Origin: Pseudomonadota bacterium
Lineage (GTDB): Bacteria > Pseudomonadota > Gammaproteobacteria > Competibacterales > Competibacteraceae
Reading direction: 5' to 3'
Length of the DNA stretch: 11,242 nt
Assembly (NCBI GenBank): GCA_018262135.1
Contig: JAGTSD010000026.1
Location: forward strand, 1-11,242
How positions within the stretch are numbered: the first letter of the stretch is position 1; each line of letters starts with the position of its first letter. Below the pieces are notes generated by a model. That model was given only the letters and a program-made list of their open reading frames with translations, did no database searches and was not told where the DNA came from. The translations under genes were made by a program, and so were the position numbers. Positions 1-6,267 of the stretch are shown piece by piece.

Positions 1-1
1 G

Positions 2-118
2 TTCTATACCTTCATCGGGGTGGGCGGGGTGCGGCTGATGTGCGCCTGGGATACCGAGGAGGCGACCGTGCGGGCCTTCGTCGCCGATGTCAAGGCGGCT
101 CTGCGGGCGACCCGGTGA
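2..118 (+). CDS. C-terminal end of a threonine aldolase family protein (partial)
   Basis: This is the last 38 codons of a gene that enters from the left edge, ending at TGA 116-118. The readable peptide starts FYTFIGVGGVRLMCAWDT and runs through an amphipathic helix to the stop. The pattern [FY]TFIG.GG.RLMC[AS]WDT followed by a short helix (here TEEATVRAFVADVKAAL) is what I recall of the C-terminus of low-specificity L-threonine aldolase-type enzymes. These are PLP-dependent fold-type I lyases that cleave L-threonine to glycine and acetaldehyde in the cytoplasm. The PLP lysine and the rest of the active site lie outside the window, so the activity cannot be checked. The gene is convergent with the small gene at 144-563, with a 25-base gap and no obvious terminator. 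A related beta-eliminating lyase is the main alternative. Confidence 0.62.
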   Translation, partial: FYTFIGVGGVRLMCAWDTEEATVRAFVADVKAALRATR

Positions 119-143
119 AGGCGGGAATCCGCGCCCGATCCGT

Positions 144-563
144 TCAGCCGGGATCGAGCACGGGCACGGCCCGCCGCTCCCGGCGGGTCCGACCTACTTT
201 CAGCCGGTCCTTGTACTGACTCAGCAGTTTCAGGGAATCCGCGACGTATTCCTCCGAGGACATCTCGGTGGCGGCGTAGCGGCGCAACAGGTCCAGCCAC
301 CGCTCATGGATGGCGCACGGGGCCGTCCGGCTGCCGCCGTCCAGGGGGCAATCGGGACAGCGCGCCTGGGCCTAGCGGCGGGCGTGCGTTTCGATCCATT
401 CCAGCGCCCGCCCCTGCCGCTCCTCGGCGGGAAACGGCGCCACGTATTGTTCGATGGCCGCGATCTGCTCGAGCAGAAATTGCGCGTCGGACAAATCCAG
501 ATTTTGGGCCTCCCCCACAAAACGGGTGATGAGCGCCAGGGTTGGATCATCGGCGATGTACAT
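144..563 (-). pseudogene. Small conserved-looking Cys/His protein split by an in-frame TAG
   Basis: ATG at 563-561 opens a frame of 63 codons, stops at TAG (374-372), then stays open in the same frame for 75 codons to TGA (146-144). The first part is acidic and helical, beginning MYIADDPTLALITRF and containing PFPAEERQGRALEW. The second part has CPDCPLDG followed 8 residues later by CAIHERWLDLLRRYA, then SEEYVADSLKLLSQYK and a basic tail. Both parts have the same high-GC third positions and read like real protein. The second part has no start codon or ribosome site near its beginning; the first ATG is 35 codons in. I therefore read this as one 139-codon gene broken by an amber codon rather than two genes. 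The CxxC...C...H pattern could bind a metal, but I do not recognise the family. Alternatives are a sequence error, readthrough, or a functional 63-residue product. Confidence 0.6.
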
Positions 564-605
564 GACTTTTCTTGCGGGGTGACCCTACCGAAAATGAATG
601 GTAGG

Positions 606-634
606 ATCATAGCAAAAAATTGTGCAATGCACAA
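606..634 (-). promoter_or_regulatory. Candidate extended -10 promoter with palindromic operator
   Basis: Reading leftward, TGC then TATGAT (complement of 606-614) gives an extended -10 element with five of six matches to TATAAT. The -35 region is weak (TTGTGC at 634-629, spacing 17). It falls inside a perfect 15-base palindrome TTGTGCAATGCACAA (620-634). Transcription would start near 599 and feed the broken gene at 144-563. A palindrome over the -35 is a typical place for a repressor or activator site, but the bound protein is unknown. The leader also contains CCTACC (584-589) facing GGTAGG (600-605), which could form a small hairpin. Confidence 0.4.
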
Positions 635-691
635 AATCGCCGTCACAAAATACCGCTGCGGCGGCAGACCCGCGAGCCAGGGCAGGGCGAA

Positions 692-716
692 CCGCCGGCT
701 CCGGCGAGCCCGGCGG
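692..716 (-). terminator. Strong GC hairpin just after the permease gene
   Basis: CCGCCGGCTC (692-701) pairs with GAGC (706-709) and CGGCGG (711-716) around a 4-base loop, with one bulged base at 710: ten base pairs, nearly all GC. It lies 21 bases past the permease stop, where a transcript end is expected. There is no T run after it on the minus strand, so it is not a canonical intrinsic terminator. It may instead protect the 3' end or mark a Rho-dependent end. Confidence 0.3.
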
Positions 717-737
717 ATGCGCCGGATTACCCCTTGC

Positions 738-2717
738 TCAGACCTTGATCGGCGTGACGATCATCTGGATTTCCCGCAGGTGCAAGCGGCGCTGCATGGC
801 GATGGCGGTGTGGTTGTGCAGCCACGAGATCAGCCAGCTTTCGTTGTCGAATATCAGCTTGCTGCCCAGGCACACGCTGTTGGGATATTCGGACACGACC
901 TTGACCACCAGCGTTTCCAGTTCGTCTTCGACGTCGGTGCCAAAGGCGGCGTAAGACGTCGCCGCCAGACCCACGCTGTGGCAGTAGTTGACGTAGTAGC
1001 GCAGCGAATTCTCGATCTGATATTGCAGCGAGCGCAGCGCGCCCTTGCCGCCGTAACTCTCCGCGTCCACTTCGCCGACGCTCAGGAAGATGAAATTCTT
1101 GAAATGGCCGGTGAACACATCGTTGAGCCACTTGAGCGTGTACATGCCAAGGCCGCGATTCTTGCCCACCAGGAAGATCGCGGTCGGCAGTTCCGGATTC
1201 AACGGGGGCTCGGGCAGGTCCTCGCCCCAGTCCGGTCGCGGCGCGTAGAGCGCGTCAATCGTGCGCAACTGCTGGCGAACCTGTTCGTAGTGACGCTTGA
1301 CCAACGCGCAAACCCCAATGATCAGGCCGGTGATCAGGATGGTGAGCCAGCCGCCCTCGGTGAATTTCTCCACGATCGTCACGATCAGGATGCCGCCGGT
1401 GACCGTGAAGCCGAGCAGTGCCAGCGCCAGCCTTGATTTCCAGTTGTCCTCATCGTAACGGCTGACCCACCAGTGCCGGCACAGCCCCAGCAGCGACAGG
1501 GAAAAGGTGATGAATACGTTGATGCTGTACAGCACCACCAGCACCGATACGTTGCCTTCGGTCCACGCCAGGATGCCGAGCGCACCCAGCCCCATCAGGA
1601 GGATGCCGTTCTGGGTGACCAGGCGGCCGGACAGGTTGCGGAACTGGCGCGGCACCCAGGAATCCACCGCCATGTTCGCCAGCACCTTCGGCCCGCTCAG
1701 GAAACCGGTGTTGGCGGCGACGAACAGCAGCCCCGCTTCCAGCAGCAGTACGATGGCCAGCAGGCCATGATTCAGCACCGGATCGAGATTCCAGCTTCCG
1801 ATGATGGCGTTGAAGGTCACCGCGTTCAGGGTTTGATGAGCGACCGGCTGGGCGCTCCAGAGCAGGTACAGCAGAATGACGCCGCCAGCGGTGAAACTCA
1901 GCGATCCGGCCATGTAGAGCATGGTGTACCGGCCGGTTCGGACCCGTGGCTCCGTCAGCAGGTTGACGTTGTTGGAAACCGCCTCCAGCCCGGTGTAGGT
2001 GCCGCCACCCAGCGAGTAGGCGCGCAGGAACAGCGAGACCGCGAATATCCAGCCCATCTGCTGGGTCAGTTGCTCAGTTTCGGTGATGGTGTCCGGGATC
2101 AGGTGGGGCAGGCCCTCGGCGTGAGCGATGACGCCGTAGATGATCAGGCCGGCGTGGGTCAGGAAGAAGCCGATGAAAATCGGCAACAGCACCCGGGTGG
2201 ATTCCTTCAGCCCGCGCAGATTGAGCATGATCAGGAGGATGCCCAGCACGATCTCGGTTGCGAGCTTGTAGGGCTGGGCGCTGGGCGGCAGCAGGCTGAA
2301 CAGCGCATCCACGCCGGCGGCGATGGAAATGGCGATGGTCAGCACGTAATCCACCAGCAGGGCCGAGCCGGACACCAGCCCGGCGCGCGGACCCAGCAAC
2401 TGGGTGGCGACCTTGTAGCCGCCGCCGCCCGACGGGAACAACTCGATGACCTGGTTGTAGGACAGGGCGATGATGAAGACGGTCAGGAAGGTCGCGGCGG
2501 CCAGATAAAGACCGAAGTGGGTGTACTGGCCCAGGGCTACGAAGGCCTGCTCGGGACCGTAGCAGGCGGAAGACAGGCCATCCGCGCCGAGGCCGATCCA
2601 GGCCAGGAAGGCGACCATGGCGATGTTCTGGCGGGGTTCCGAATTGAACGGGTCGTGCGGTTTGCCAATGACCGCATCCCTGAGTTTGTCGGCGAATGGC
2701 ATGGGGATTCTCATCAT
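738..2717 (-). CDS. APC-superfamily (KimA-like) permease with cytosolic C-terminal domain
   Basis: This is an inner-membrane secondary transporter of 659 residues, ending at TGA 740-738. Residues 30-57 carry NIAMVAFLAWIGLGADGLSS and YGPEQ, closely matching the first helix of KimA/YdaO-type potassium transporters and related amino-acid/cation permeases. ELFPSGGGGYKVATQLLG follows helix 2, matching the family's glycine-rich segment. About twelve hydrophobic helices run to about residue 480, then a soluble region of about 160 residues starting near PTAIFLVGKNRG. That region has alternating strands and helices reminiscent of the USP-like domain of KimA, which in Bacillus binds c-di-AMP; binding here is not shown. 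The substrate may be K+ or an amino acid. I start at the ATGATG pair (2717-2712). An in-frame ATG at 2768 adds 17 unconvincing residues, and neither start has a strong Shine-Dalgarno. The gene is monocistronic as far as visible. Confidence 0.8.
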   Translation of the reverse strand: MMRIPMPFADKLRDAVIGKPHDPFNSEPRQNIAMVAFLAWIGLGADGLSSACYGPEQAFVALGQYTHFGLYLAAATFLTVFIIALSYNQVIELFPSGGGGYKVATQLLGPRAGLVSGSALLVDYVLTIAISIAAGVDALFSLLPPSAQPYKLATEIVLGILLIMLNLRGLKESTRVLLPIFIGFFLTHAGLIIYGVIAHAEGLPHLIPDTITETEQLTQQMGWIFAVSLFLRAYSLGGGTYTGLEAVSNNVNLLTEPRVRTGRYTMLYMAGSLSFTAGGVILLYLLWSAQPVAHQTLNAVTFNAIIGSWNLDPVLNHGLLAIVLLLEAGLLFVAANTGFLSGPKVLANMAVDSWVPRQFRNLSGRLVTQNGILLMGLGALGILAWTEGNVSVLVVLYSINVFITFSLSLLGLCRHWWVSRYDEDNWKSRLALALLGFTVTGGILIVTIVEKFTEGGWLTILITGLIIGVCALVKRHYEQVRQQLRTIDALYAPRPDWGEDLPEPPLNPELPTAIFLVGKNRGLGMYTLKWLNDVFTGHFKNFIFLSVGEVDAESYGGKGALRSLQYQIENSLRYYVNYCHSVGLAATSYAAFGTDVEDELETLVVKVVSEYPNSVCLGSKLIFDNESWLISWLHNHTAIAMQRRLHLREIQMIVTPIKV

Positions 2718-2918
2718 TATTTTTCGCCGGTTACTATCCCACAACCGGCGTTCCGCCGCTATTTGCAATCACCATTTCACCCGATCCAGCGGGTCGCTTC
2801 GACCGCCGGGACGGGATGGAACCGGCCTGGCTGGTGGTTGAGTCGGCCTCGACGTGGGACCGGCGGGCCGGCGCCGCGATGGAGAACCTCTGACTGGTTT
2901 CGACGCACGGAGGAGGGG

Positions 2919-2952
2919 GAGCGACCGGTCGGGTGTGGCGATGCGGTCGCTC
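2919..2952 (-). terminator. Stem-loop downstream of the 56-residue gene
   Basis: GAGCGACC (2919-2926) and GGTCGCTC (2945-2952) form a perfect 8-bp stem with an 18-base loop, 15 bases past the TAA of the small gene at 2968-3138. The left arm also lies against the self-complementary 10-mer CGACCGGTCG (2922-2931). No T tract follows on the minus strand, so termination is a positional inference. The remaining bases up to the permease start (2718-2918) show no gene and no clear promoter. Confidence 0.28.
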
Positions 2953-2967
2953 GAATGGAGCGTGGAA

Positions 2968-3138
2968 TTATTGGGTGGTGACGCGCAGACGGCGGACCGC
3001 CGCCAGCCACTCAAGAGCAAGCCGCTGCCGTTCCCGCTGCGGCCGAGCCTGGGCGGTCGCGGTGAAATAGGCGTGCATGGCGTCGAGGGCGGCCTGGGTC
3101 TGCGGCTGGGGCACACTATCGCGGGGTAACTGGATCAT
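2968..3138 (-). CDS. Small helical hypothetical protein (56 aa)
   Basis: ATG at 3138-3136 is preceded by GAGG (3148-3151) at a spacing of 9. The gene ends at TAA 2970-2968. The 56-residue product begins MIQLPRDSVPQPQ and continues as two predicted amphipathic helices rich in Ala, Gln and Arg, with no membrane segment or signal peptide. The stretch ERQRLALEW resembles ERQGRALEW in the first half of the broken gene at 144-563, and the helix before it also aligns loosely, so the two may share a short motif. An in-frame start at 3189 would add 17 residues (MKTPPPFHFH...), but the GAGG supports 3138. It lies 74 bases downstream of the ribbon-helix-helix gene on the same strand and is probably co-transcribed with it. 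I do not recognise the family; it does not look like a known type II toxin. Confidence 0.5.
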   Translation of the reverse strand: MIQLPRDSVPQPQTQAALDAMHAYFTATAQARPQRERQRLALEWLAAVRRLRVTTQ

Positions 3139-3212
3139 GGTCGTTTGCCTCGCTGGAACGTGAAAGTGAAATGGAGGGGGAGTCTTCAAACCCCCGGTGG
3201 GTTCGCGAGACC

Positions 3213-3395
3213 TCAGGCGTCCGTCTTGCCCGAGCGCGTCAGGAAGTCGCGAATGAAGCGCCGTACTTCCCGGGATGCCGTGGTGTCCATCTCCTGGCAG
3301 GCTTCGATGAAGGCATCGCGCAGCTTCGCCTCGATCCGGACCACCAGCTTGACTTCCTCATCCTTGTCGGATTTCTGTTTTTTACCTTTTCCCAT
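3213..3395 (-). CDS. Ribbon-helix-helix (CopG/Arc-type) DNA-binding protein
   Basis: The product is 60 residues, ATG 3395-3393 to TGA 3215-3213. A basic tail MGKGKKQKSDKDEE (1-14) is followed by a predicted strand VKLVVRIEAKL and two helices (RDAFIEACQEMDTT and SREVRRFIRDFL). This is the order and spacing of a ribbon-helix-helix fold, in which two strands from a dimer enter the DNA major groove. Such small RHH proteins usually act as autorepressors, antitoxins or plasmid partition and copy regulators. No recognisable toxin or partition ATPase sits beside it; the next gene downstream encodes an unknown 56-residue protein. The ribosome site is weak (GGAT). Just upstream an 8-bp inverted repeat overlaps the promoter, which fits autoregulation. 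The RHH call rests on pattern only, and a longer partner role is unknown. Confidence 0.68.
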   Translation of the reverse strand: MGKGKKQKSDKDEEVKLVVRIEAKLRDAFIEACQEMDTTASREVRRFIRDFLTRSGKTDA

Positions 3396-3415
3396 GAGCG
3401 CTATCCGGGGTGTTG

Positions 3416-3469
3416 TATAGACTGAGGTAATACATAGTCTATATTATTGTTCCTGTCAACGACTGTAAA
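3416..3469 (-). promoter_or_regulatory. Overlapping candidate promoters and operator of the RHH gene
   Basis: On the minus strand TTTACA (3469-3464) is followed after 17 bases by TAATAT (3446-3441). TTGACA (3459-3454) is followed after 17 bases by TATGTA (3436-3431). Either could be a sigma70 promoter for the RHH gene at 3213-3395. An inverted repeat TATAGACT (3416-3423) / AGTCTATA (3436-3443), arms 20 bases centre to centre, covers the -10 region. Two half-sites about two helical turns apart suit paired RHH dimers. That the RHH protein binds here is inference. Confidence 0.42.
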
Positions 3470-3478
3470 GCCTTCGGG

Positions 3479-3507
3479 AAGTTATCCACAAAAGCTGTGG
3501 ATAACTT
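3479..3507. promoter_or_regulatory. Inverted pair of perfect consensus DnaA boxes
   Basis: AAGTTATCCACA (3479-3490) and TGTGGATAACTT (3496-3507) form a perfect 12-bp-arm palindrome with a 5-base spacer. Each arm contains TTATCCACA, the high-affinity DnaA box consensus (3482-3490 forward, 3496-3504 reverse). An AT-rich stretch follows to about 3670. The site may bind DnaA to regulate the divergent flanking genes, titrate DnaA, or belong to a replication origin. No dnaA, dnaN, mnmG, rep or parAB gene is in view. As RNA it would be a strong hairpin, but only three T residues follow on the + strand, so a terminator reading is weaker. Confidence 0.55.
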
Positions 3508-3544
3508 TCGCTGTAGGGCCGGGTGAGAGGAGGCGGAGCTTGAA

Positions 3545-3678
3545 AAATCGTGGAGTTGCTGATGGGACTGCAATTGAATAAAAAATGATCAATTCTTTTG
3601 TGCAGGTGCAACACTATTGTAGTTTTTTTAGTTATAAGTTGACTTTTTATAACATCATCTTAGAATTTAACCGGTCAG
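3545..3678. other. AT-rich non-coding island between the RHH and patatin genes
   Basis: This stretch is strikingly AT-rich against a GC-rich background. It contains small inverted repeats AATTGA (3572-3577) / TCAATT (3589-3594) and GTTATAA (3631-3637) / TTATAAC (3647-3653), plus a T7 tract. The + frame stays open across it and on into the patatin gene, but codon use and composition are unlike the genes, so I read it as regulatory DNA. It could act as an easily melted region or an upstream promoter element. Confidence 0.5.
3639..3666 (+). promoter_or_regulatory. Candidate sigma70 promoter of the patatin-yjdF operon
   Basis: TTGACT (3639-3644) and TAGAAT (3661-3666) each match the consensus at five of six positions and are separated by 16 bases. 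The -35 sits within the inverted repeat GTTATAA...TTATAAC (3631-3653), a possible operator. Transcription from about 3673 would give a leader of roughly 200 bases before the patatin start at 3879. Confidence 0.45.
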
Positions 3679-3682
3679 ATTA

Positions 3683-3794
3683 CCCCAATACCCTGTCGCC
3701 GGACCGACTGCCACCACATCGCCACCACCGAAATGGGCGACCGGTGCAAATTGCACTGTCCGGAGCGCGCGAGTTTTGGAGTACAGTATTGGGG
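3683..3794. repeat. Nine-base inverted repeats bounding a 112-bp leader segment
   Basis: CCCCAATAC (3683-3691) and GTATTGGGG (3786-3794) are perfect inverted repeats. Between them lies the palindrome GTGCAAATTGCAC (3744-3756). GTCCGGAGCGCGC occurs twice as a direct repeat (3758-3770 and 3863-3875), the second copy overlapping the ribosome site of the patatin gene. The segment could be a small MITE-like insertion or a folded leader RNA. No target-site duplication is visible at the ends, so the mobile reading is weak. Confidence 0.3.
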
Positions 3795-3878
3795 CCGTGG
3801 GTGAGTAGTCTCCATGATGAGAAAGCCATGCTCTCCCCCGGGGCCGCCTTGCCCCGCCCAGAGTCCGGAGCGCGCTCG

Positions 3879-5573
3879 ATGGATGACGCCCAAAACCCCA
3901 TATTCGATCTCACTGATTTTCAAACCGCTGTCCAGCAACAGAAAACCGGCCTCGCACTCTCGGGCGGTGGTCTGCGCGCCTCCCTGTTCCATATCGGCGT
4001 GCTGGGCCGACTGGCGGAACTGGATCTGCTGCGCCACGTGGATGTGATCTCCACGGTATCGGGCGGTTCGATCATTGGTGCTTATTACTATCTCAAGGTT
4101 AAGGAACTGCTGGAAGGCCGGCGCGCCGACCGCTTGTCGCCCGGTCCGGCGGCCTATGTCCAACTGGTCGAGGAAATGGAGGGCGATTTTCTGCACGCTG
4201 TGCAGAAGAACCTGCGGATGCGCGCCTTCCTGGACCGGCGCAAAAACGCCCGCATGTTCCGCGAAAGCTACTCATCCACCGACCGCATGGCGGAACTTTA
4301 CACCGAGTTGCTCTATGCGCCGGTGCAGGGCGCGACCGGCATTTTTCTCAAGGATTTGCCGATTAATGCCACGGCTCTTCCTGTTTCGGCGGAGGGGCTT
4401 CCCTCCAAGGTCCCTACGCTGATCCTGAACGCCACCGCTCTGAACACCGGTCACTTGTGGCAATTCACCGGCGCCTTCGTAGGGGAGGCCGTGTCCCGGT
4501 ACGACAGACCCGCCCAGCAGATGCCGGTCATGCCCAAACTGTATTTCGGCAGCCCGGAGCTGACGCCCTCGCAGCACTACAACCTGGACCACCTCACCCT
4601 GGGACAGGCGGTGGCTGCTTCCTGTTGCGTGCCCGGTCTATTCGAACCGCTGTGCCTGAGCGGCCTGTACAAAACCGATGCCGGCGAGGATATCGCCATC
4701 CGGCTGGTGGATGGCGGCGTGTTCGACAATCAGGGGCTGGTTTCGCTGTTCGCCGAAGGCTGCACGCAGATCCTGTGCAGCGACGCCTCGGATTTGCTGA
4801 AACACGTGCGGGACCCTTCCATCCGGCTGATCAACGTCGCCATCCGGGCCAACGAAATCATGATGGATCGGATTCGCAATACGATTCTGGACGATCTTTT
4901 CGCCCGCCCCCCGCAAACCCATGCCTTTTTTCACCTGGGCGCCACAGCCGGCCCTCAAACGTTCCCCGACGATGCCCCGCAACTGCTGTACGCGCTCTCG
5001 CACATTCGCACCGATCTGGATTCCTTCACCGACCAGGAAGCCGCTGCCTTGATGTATTACGGCTACGGGCTGGTTGGCGAGCGATGGCCTGGTTCCGAGG
5101 CTGCCGGGACCGACTGGCAGTTTCTGCGGATTCGGGACATGCTGGGGGACGAAACCCAGCGCCAGATTCTGCTCCAGCAGCTTGGGGTCGGTTCCAAGCA
5201 ATTGTTCAAGGTGTTCTTTTTAGGGAAACCCCAGCCCTACCTCATCGTGCTGGCCGCCCTGATGGTGCCCGTGGGCGCCACGGGGTTTGTGTTGTCGCTG
5301 CTGCCCTGGTGGGTATCGGGCCTGCTGGCCCTGGGGTTGCTCAGCGTCGTGGCCTACAGCCAGAATGCCCGGATCAACCAGTACCTCGACCGCGTGGAAC
5401 GGTTGCGCCGCGCCCGCAGGCGGCTGGCCAGGGCCATGACGCCGCTGGGCATTCCCACGCTGCTGGGATTGCTCGTGGCGATGGCGGCCTGGGTCCATCT
5501 CAAAAGCTTCGACCGGCTGTTCCTGCGCTATGGCCAGATCGGCCGTCGCATTTCCCCGACCGTTAACCGATAA
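3879..5573 (+). CDS. Patatin-like phospholipase with C-terminal membrane anchor
   Basis: The protein has 564 residues from ATG 3879, preceded by GGAG (3867-3870) at spacing 8, to TAA 5571-5573. It should hydrolyse acyl esters of lipids with a Ser-Asp dyad. The oxyanion-hole motif LALSGGGLRASLFHIGVLG lies at residues 25-43. The nucleophile motif is VSGGSIIGA, with the serine at residue 64, and the catalytic aspartate is in LVDGGVFDNQG. All key residues of the family are present, so it looks active. After the catalytic region come two hydrophobic segments, YLIVLAALMVPVGATGFVLS plus the following helix, then TLLGLLVAMAAWVHL, with a basic linker (RLRRARRRLARA) between them. This suggests attachment to the inner membrane with the enzyme in the cytoplasm. 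It is longer than plain patatin domains. In-frame ATGs at 3828 and 3585 would lengthen the N-terminus, but that sequence is unlike protein. The yjdF homologue follows after 19 bases. No CBASS cyclase is nearby, so a defence role is not supported. Confidence 0.88.
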   Translation: MDDAQNPIFDLTDFQTAVQQQKTGLALSGGGLRASLFHIGVLGRLAELDLLRHVDVISTVSGGSIIGAYYYLKVKELLEGRRADRLSPGPAAYVQLVEEMEGDFLHAVQKNLRMRAFLDRRKNARMFRESYSSTDRMAELYTELLYAPVQGATGIFLKDLPINATALPVSAEGLPSKVPTLILNATALNTGHLWQFTGAFVGEAVSRYDRPAQQMPVMPKLYFGSPELTPSQHYNLDHLTLGQAVAASCCVPGLFEPLCLSGLYKTDAGEDIAIRLVDGGVFDNQGLVSLFAEGCTQILCSDASDLLKHVRDPSIRLINVAIRANEIMMDRIRNTILDDLFARPPQTHAFFHLGATAGPQTFPDDAPQLLYALSHIRTDLDSFTDQEAAALMYYGYGLVGERWPGSEAAGTDWQFLRIRDMLGDETQRQILLQQLGVGSKQLFKVFFLGKPQPYLIVLAALMVPVGATGFVLSLLPWWVSGLLALGLLSVVAYSQNARINQYLDRVERLRRARRRLARAMTPLGIPTLLGLLVAMAAWVHLKSFDRLFLRYGQIGRRISPTVNR

Positions 5574-5592
5574 CGCCAGGTGGCTCCCAACC

Positions 5593-6231
5593 ATGCCTGA
5601 ACCTGTCCAACGCTCCTTCATCCTGGTGGTCGCCACGATCATTTTGGTCGCCTTGCTGGCGCTGTCGGGCATTCAGCCCTTTGATCGCACGACGTGGGTG
5701 CTGGAGGTATTTCCGGTCGTGATCGCCCTGCCGATCCTTTGGGCGACGCATCAGCGCTTCCCGTTGACCGATCTGCTCTACCTTTGCATCCTGGTTCATG
5801 GCATCGTGCTGATCGTCGGAGGGGCGTACACCTATGCCAGGGTGCCGTTCGGGTTTTATCTCGCCGACCTCCTGAACCTCAGTCGCAACCCCTACGACAA
5901 GATCGGGCACTTCATGCAGGGATTTGTCCCCGCGCTGGTCGCCCGCGAGATCCTCCTGCGCGGTCAATATGTCCGGGGCCGGAAGATGCTGGCCTTCATC
6001 ATCGTTTGCATCGTTCTGGCCATCAGCGCTACGTATGAACTCATCGAGTGGGCCGCCGCGCTGGCCCTCGGGCAGGGCGCCGATGAATTCCTCGGCACGC
6101 AAGGGGACCCGTGGGACACGCAATCGGACATGTTTTTTGCGCTGCTCGGCGCGGTTACCGCATTGCTCTCCCTGTCCGCTCTCCATGATCGGCGATTAAA
6201 GGCCCTGCCGGGCCGGGACATCGCAAGCTAA
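5593..6231 (+). CDS. yjdF: YjdF-like inner membrane protein (DUF2238)
   Basis: The protein has 212 residues, ATG 5593-5595 to TAA 6229-6231, with AGGTGG (5578-5583) as a possible ribosome site. It has about five membrane helices, near residues 8-27, 33-52, 58-80, 133-158 and 181-200. Two segments match my memory of E. coli YjdF almost word for word: KIGHFMQGFVPALVAREILL and, near the end, YELIEWAAALALGQGADEF then LGTQGDPWDTQSDM. These conserved His, Glu, Asp and Trp residues at membrane boundaries could form an active or metal site, but the family has no established function that I know of. It begins 19 bases after the patatin gene and is probably in one operon with it, hinting at a lipid-related role. 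An upstream in-frame ATG at 5530 would overlap the patatin gene and has no support. It converges with the DUF1840 gene across a 36-base gap. Confidence 0.85.
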   Translation: MPEPVQRSFILVVATIILVALLALSGIQPFDRTTWVLEVFPVVIALPILWATHQRFPLTDLLYLCILVHGIVLIVGGAYTYARVPFGFYLADLLNLSRNPYDKIGHFMQGFVPALVAREILLRGQYVRGRKMLAFIIVCIVLAISATYELIEWAAALALGQGADEFLGTQGDPWDTQSDMFFALLGAVTALLSLSALHDRRLKALPGRDIAS

Positions 6232-6267
6232 TACCGTTTTCCAACGAGCCCCGCGCCTGAACCCTGG

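Noticed and set aside
87..1436. A long + strand open frame of 449 codons opposite the permease and the small gene
   Set aside because: It lies antisense to the well-supported permease, and its composition (Gln, Arg, His and Asp rich) is the usual mirror of a GC-rich gene. The same holds for the + frames at 1473-2981 and 7165-9318.
3213..3395. Plasmid partition or copy-number locus
   Set aside because: The RHH protein and the DnaA boxes are suggestive, but there is no ParA, Rep protein or iteron array in the window.
620..3756. GTGCA-n-TGCAC palindromes at 620-634, 3600-3609 and 3744-3756 as one regulon
   Set aside because: Spacers are 1, 2 and 3 bases and one arm is imperfect, so a common binding protein is unlikely; short palindromes occur by chance.
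3879..5573. Patatin gene as a CapV-type CBASS defence effector
   Set aside because: No CD-NTase, Cap2/Cap3 or other defence gene is adjacent, and the protein has a membrane tail and a YjdF partner instead.
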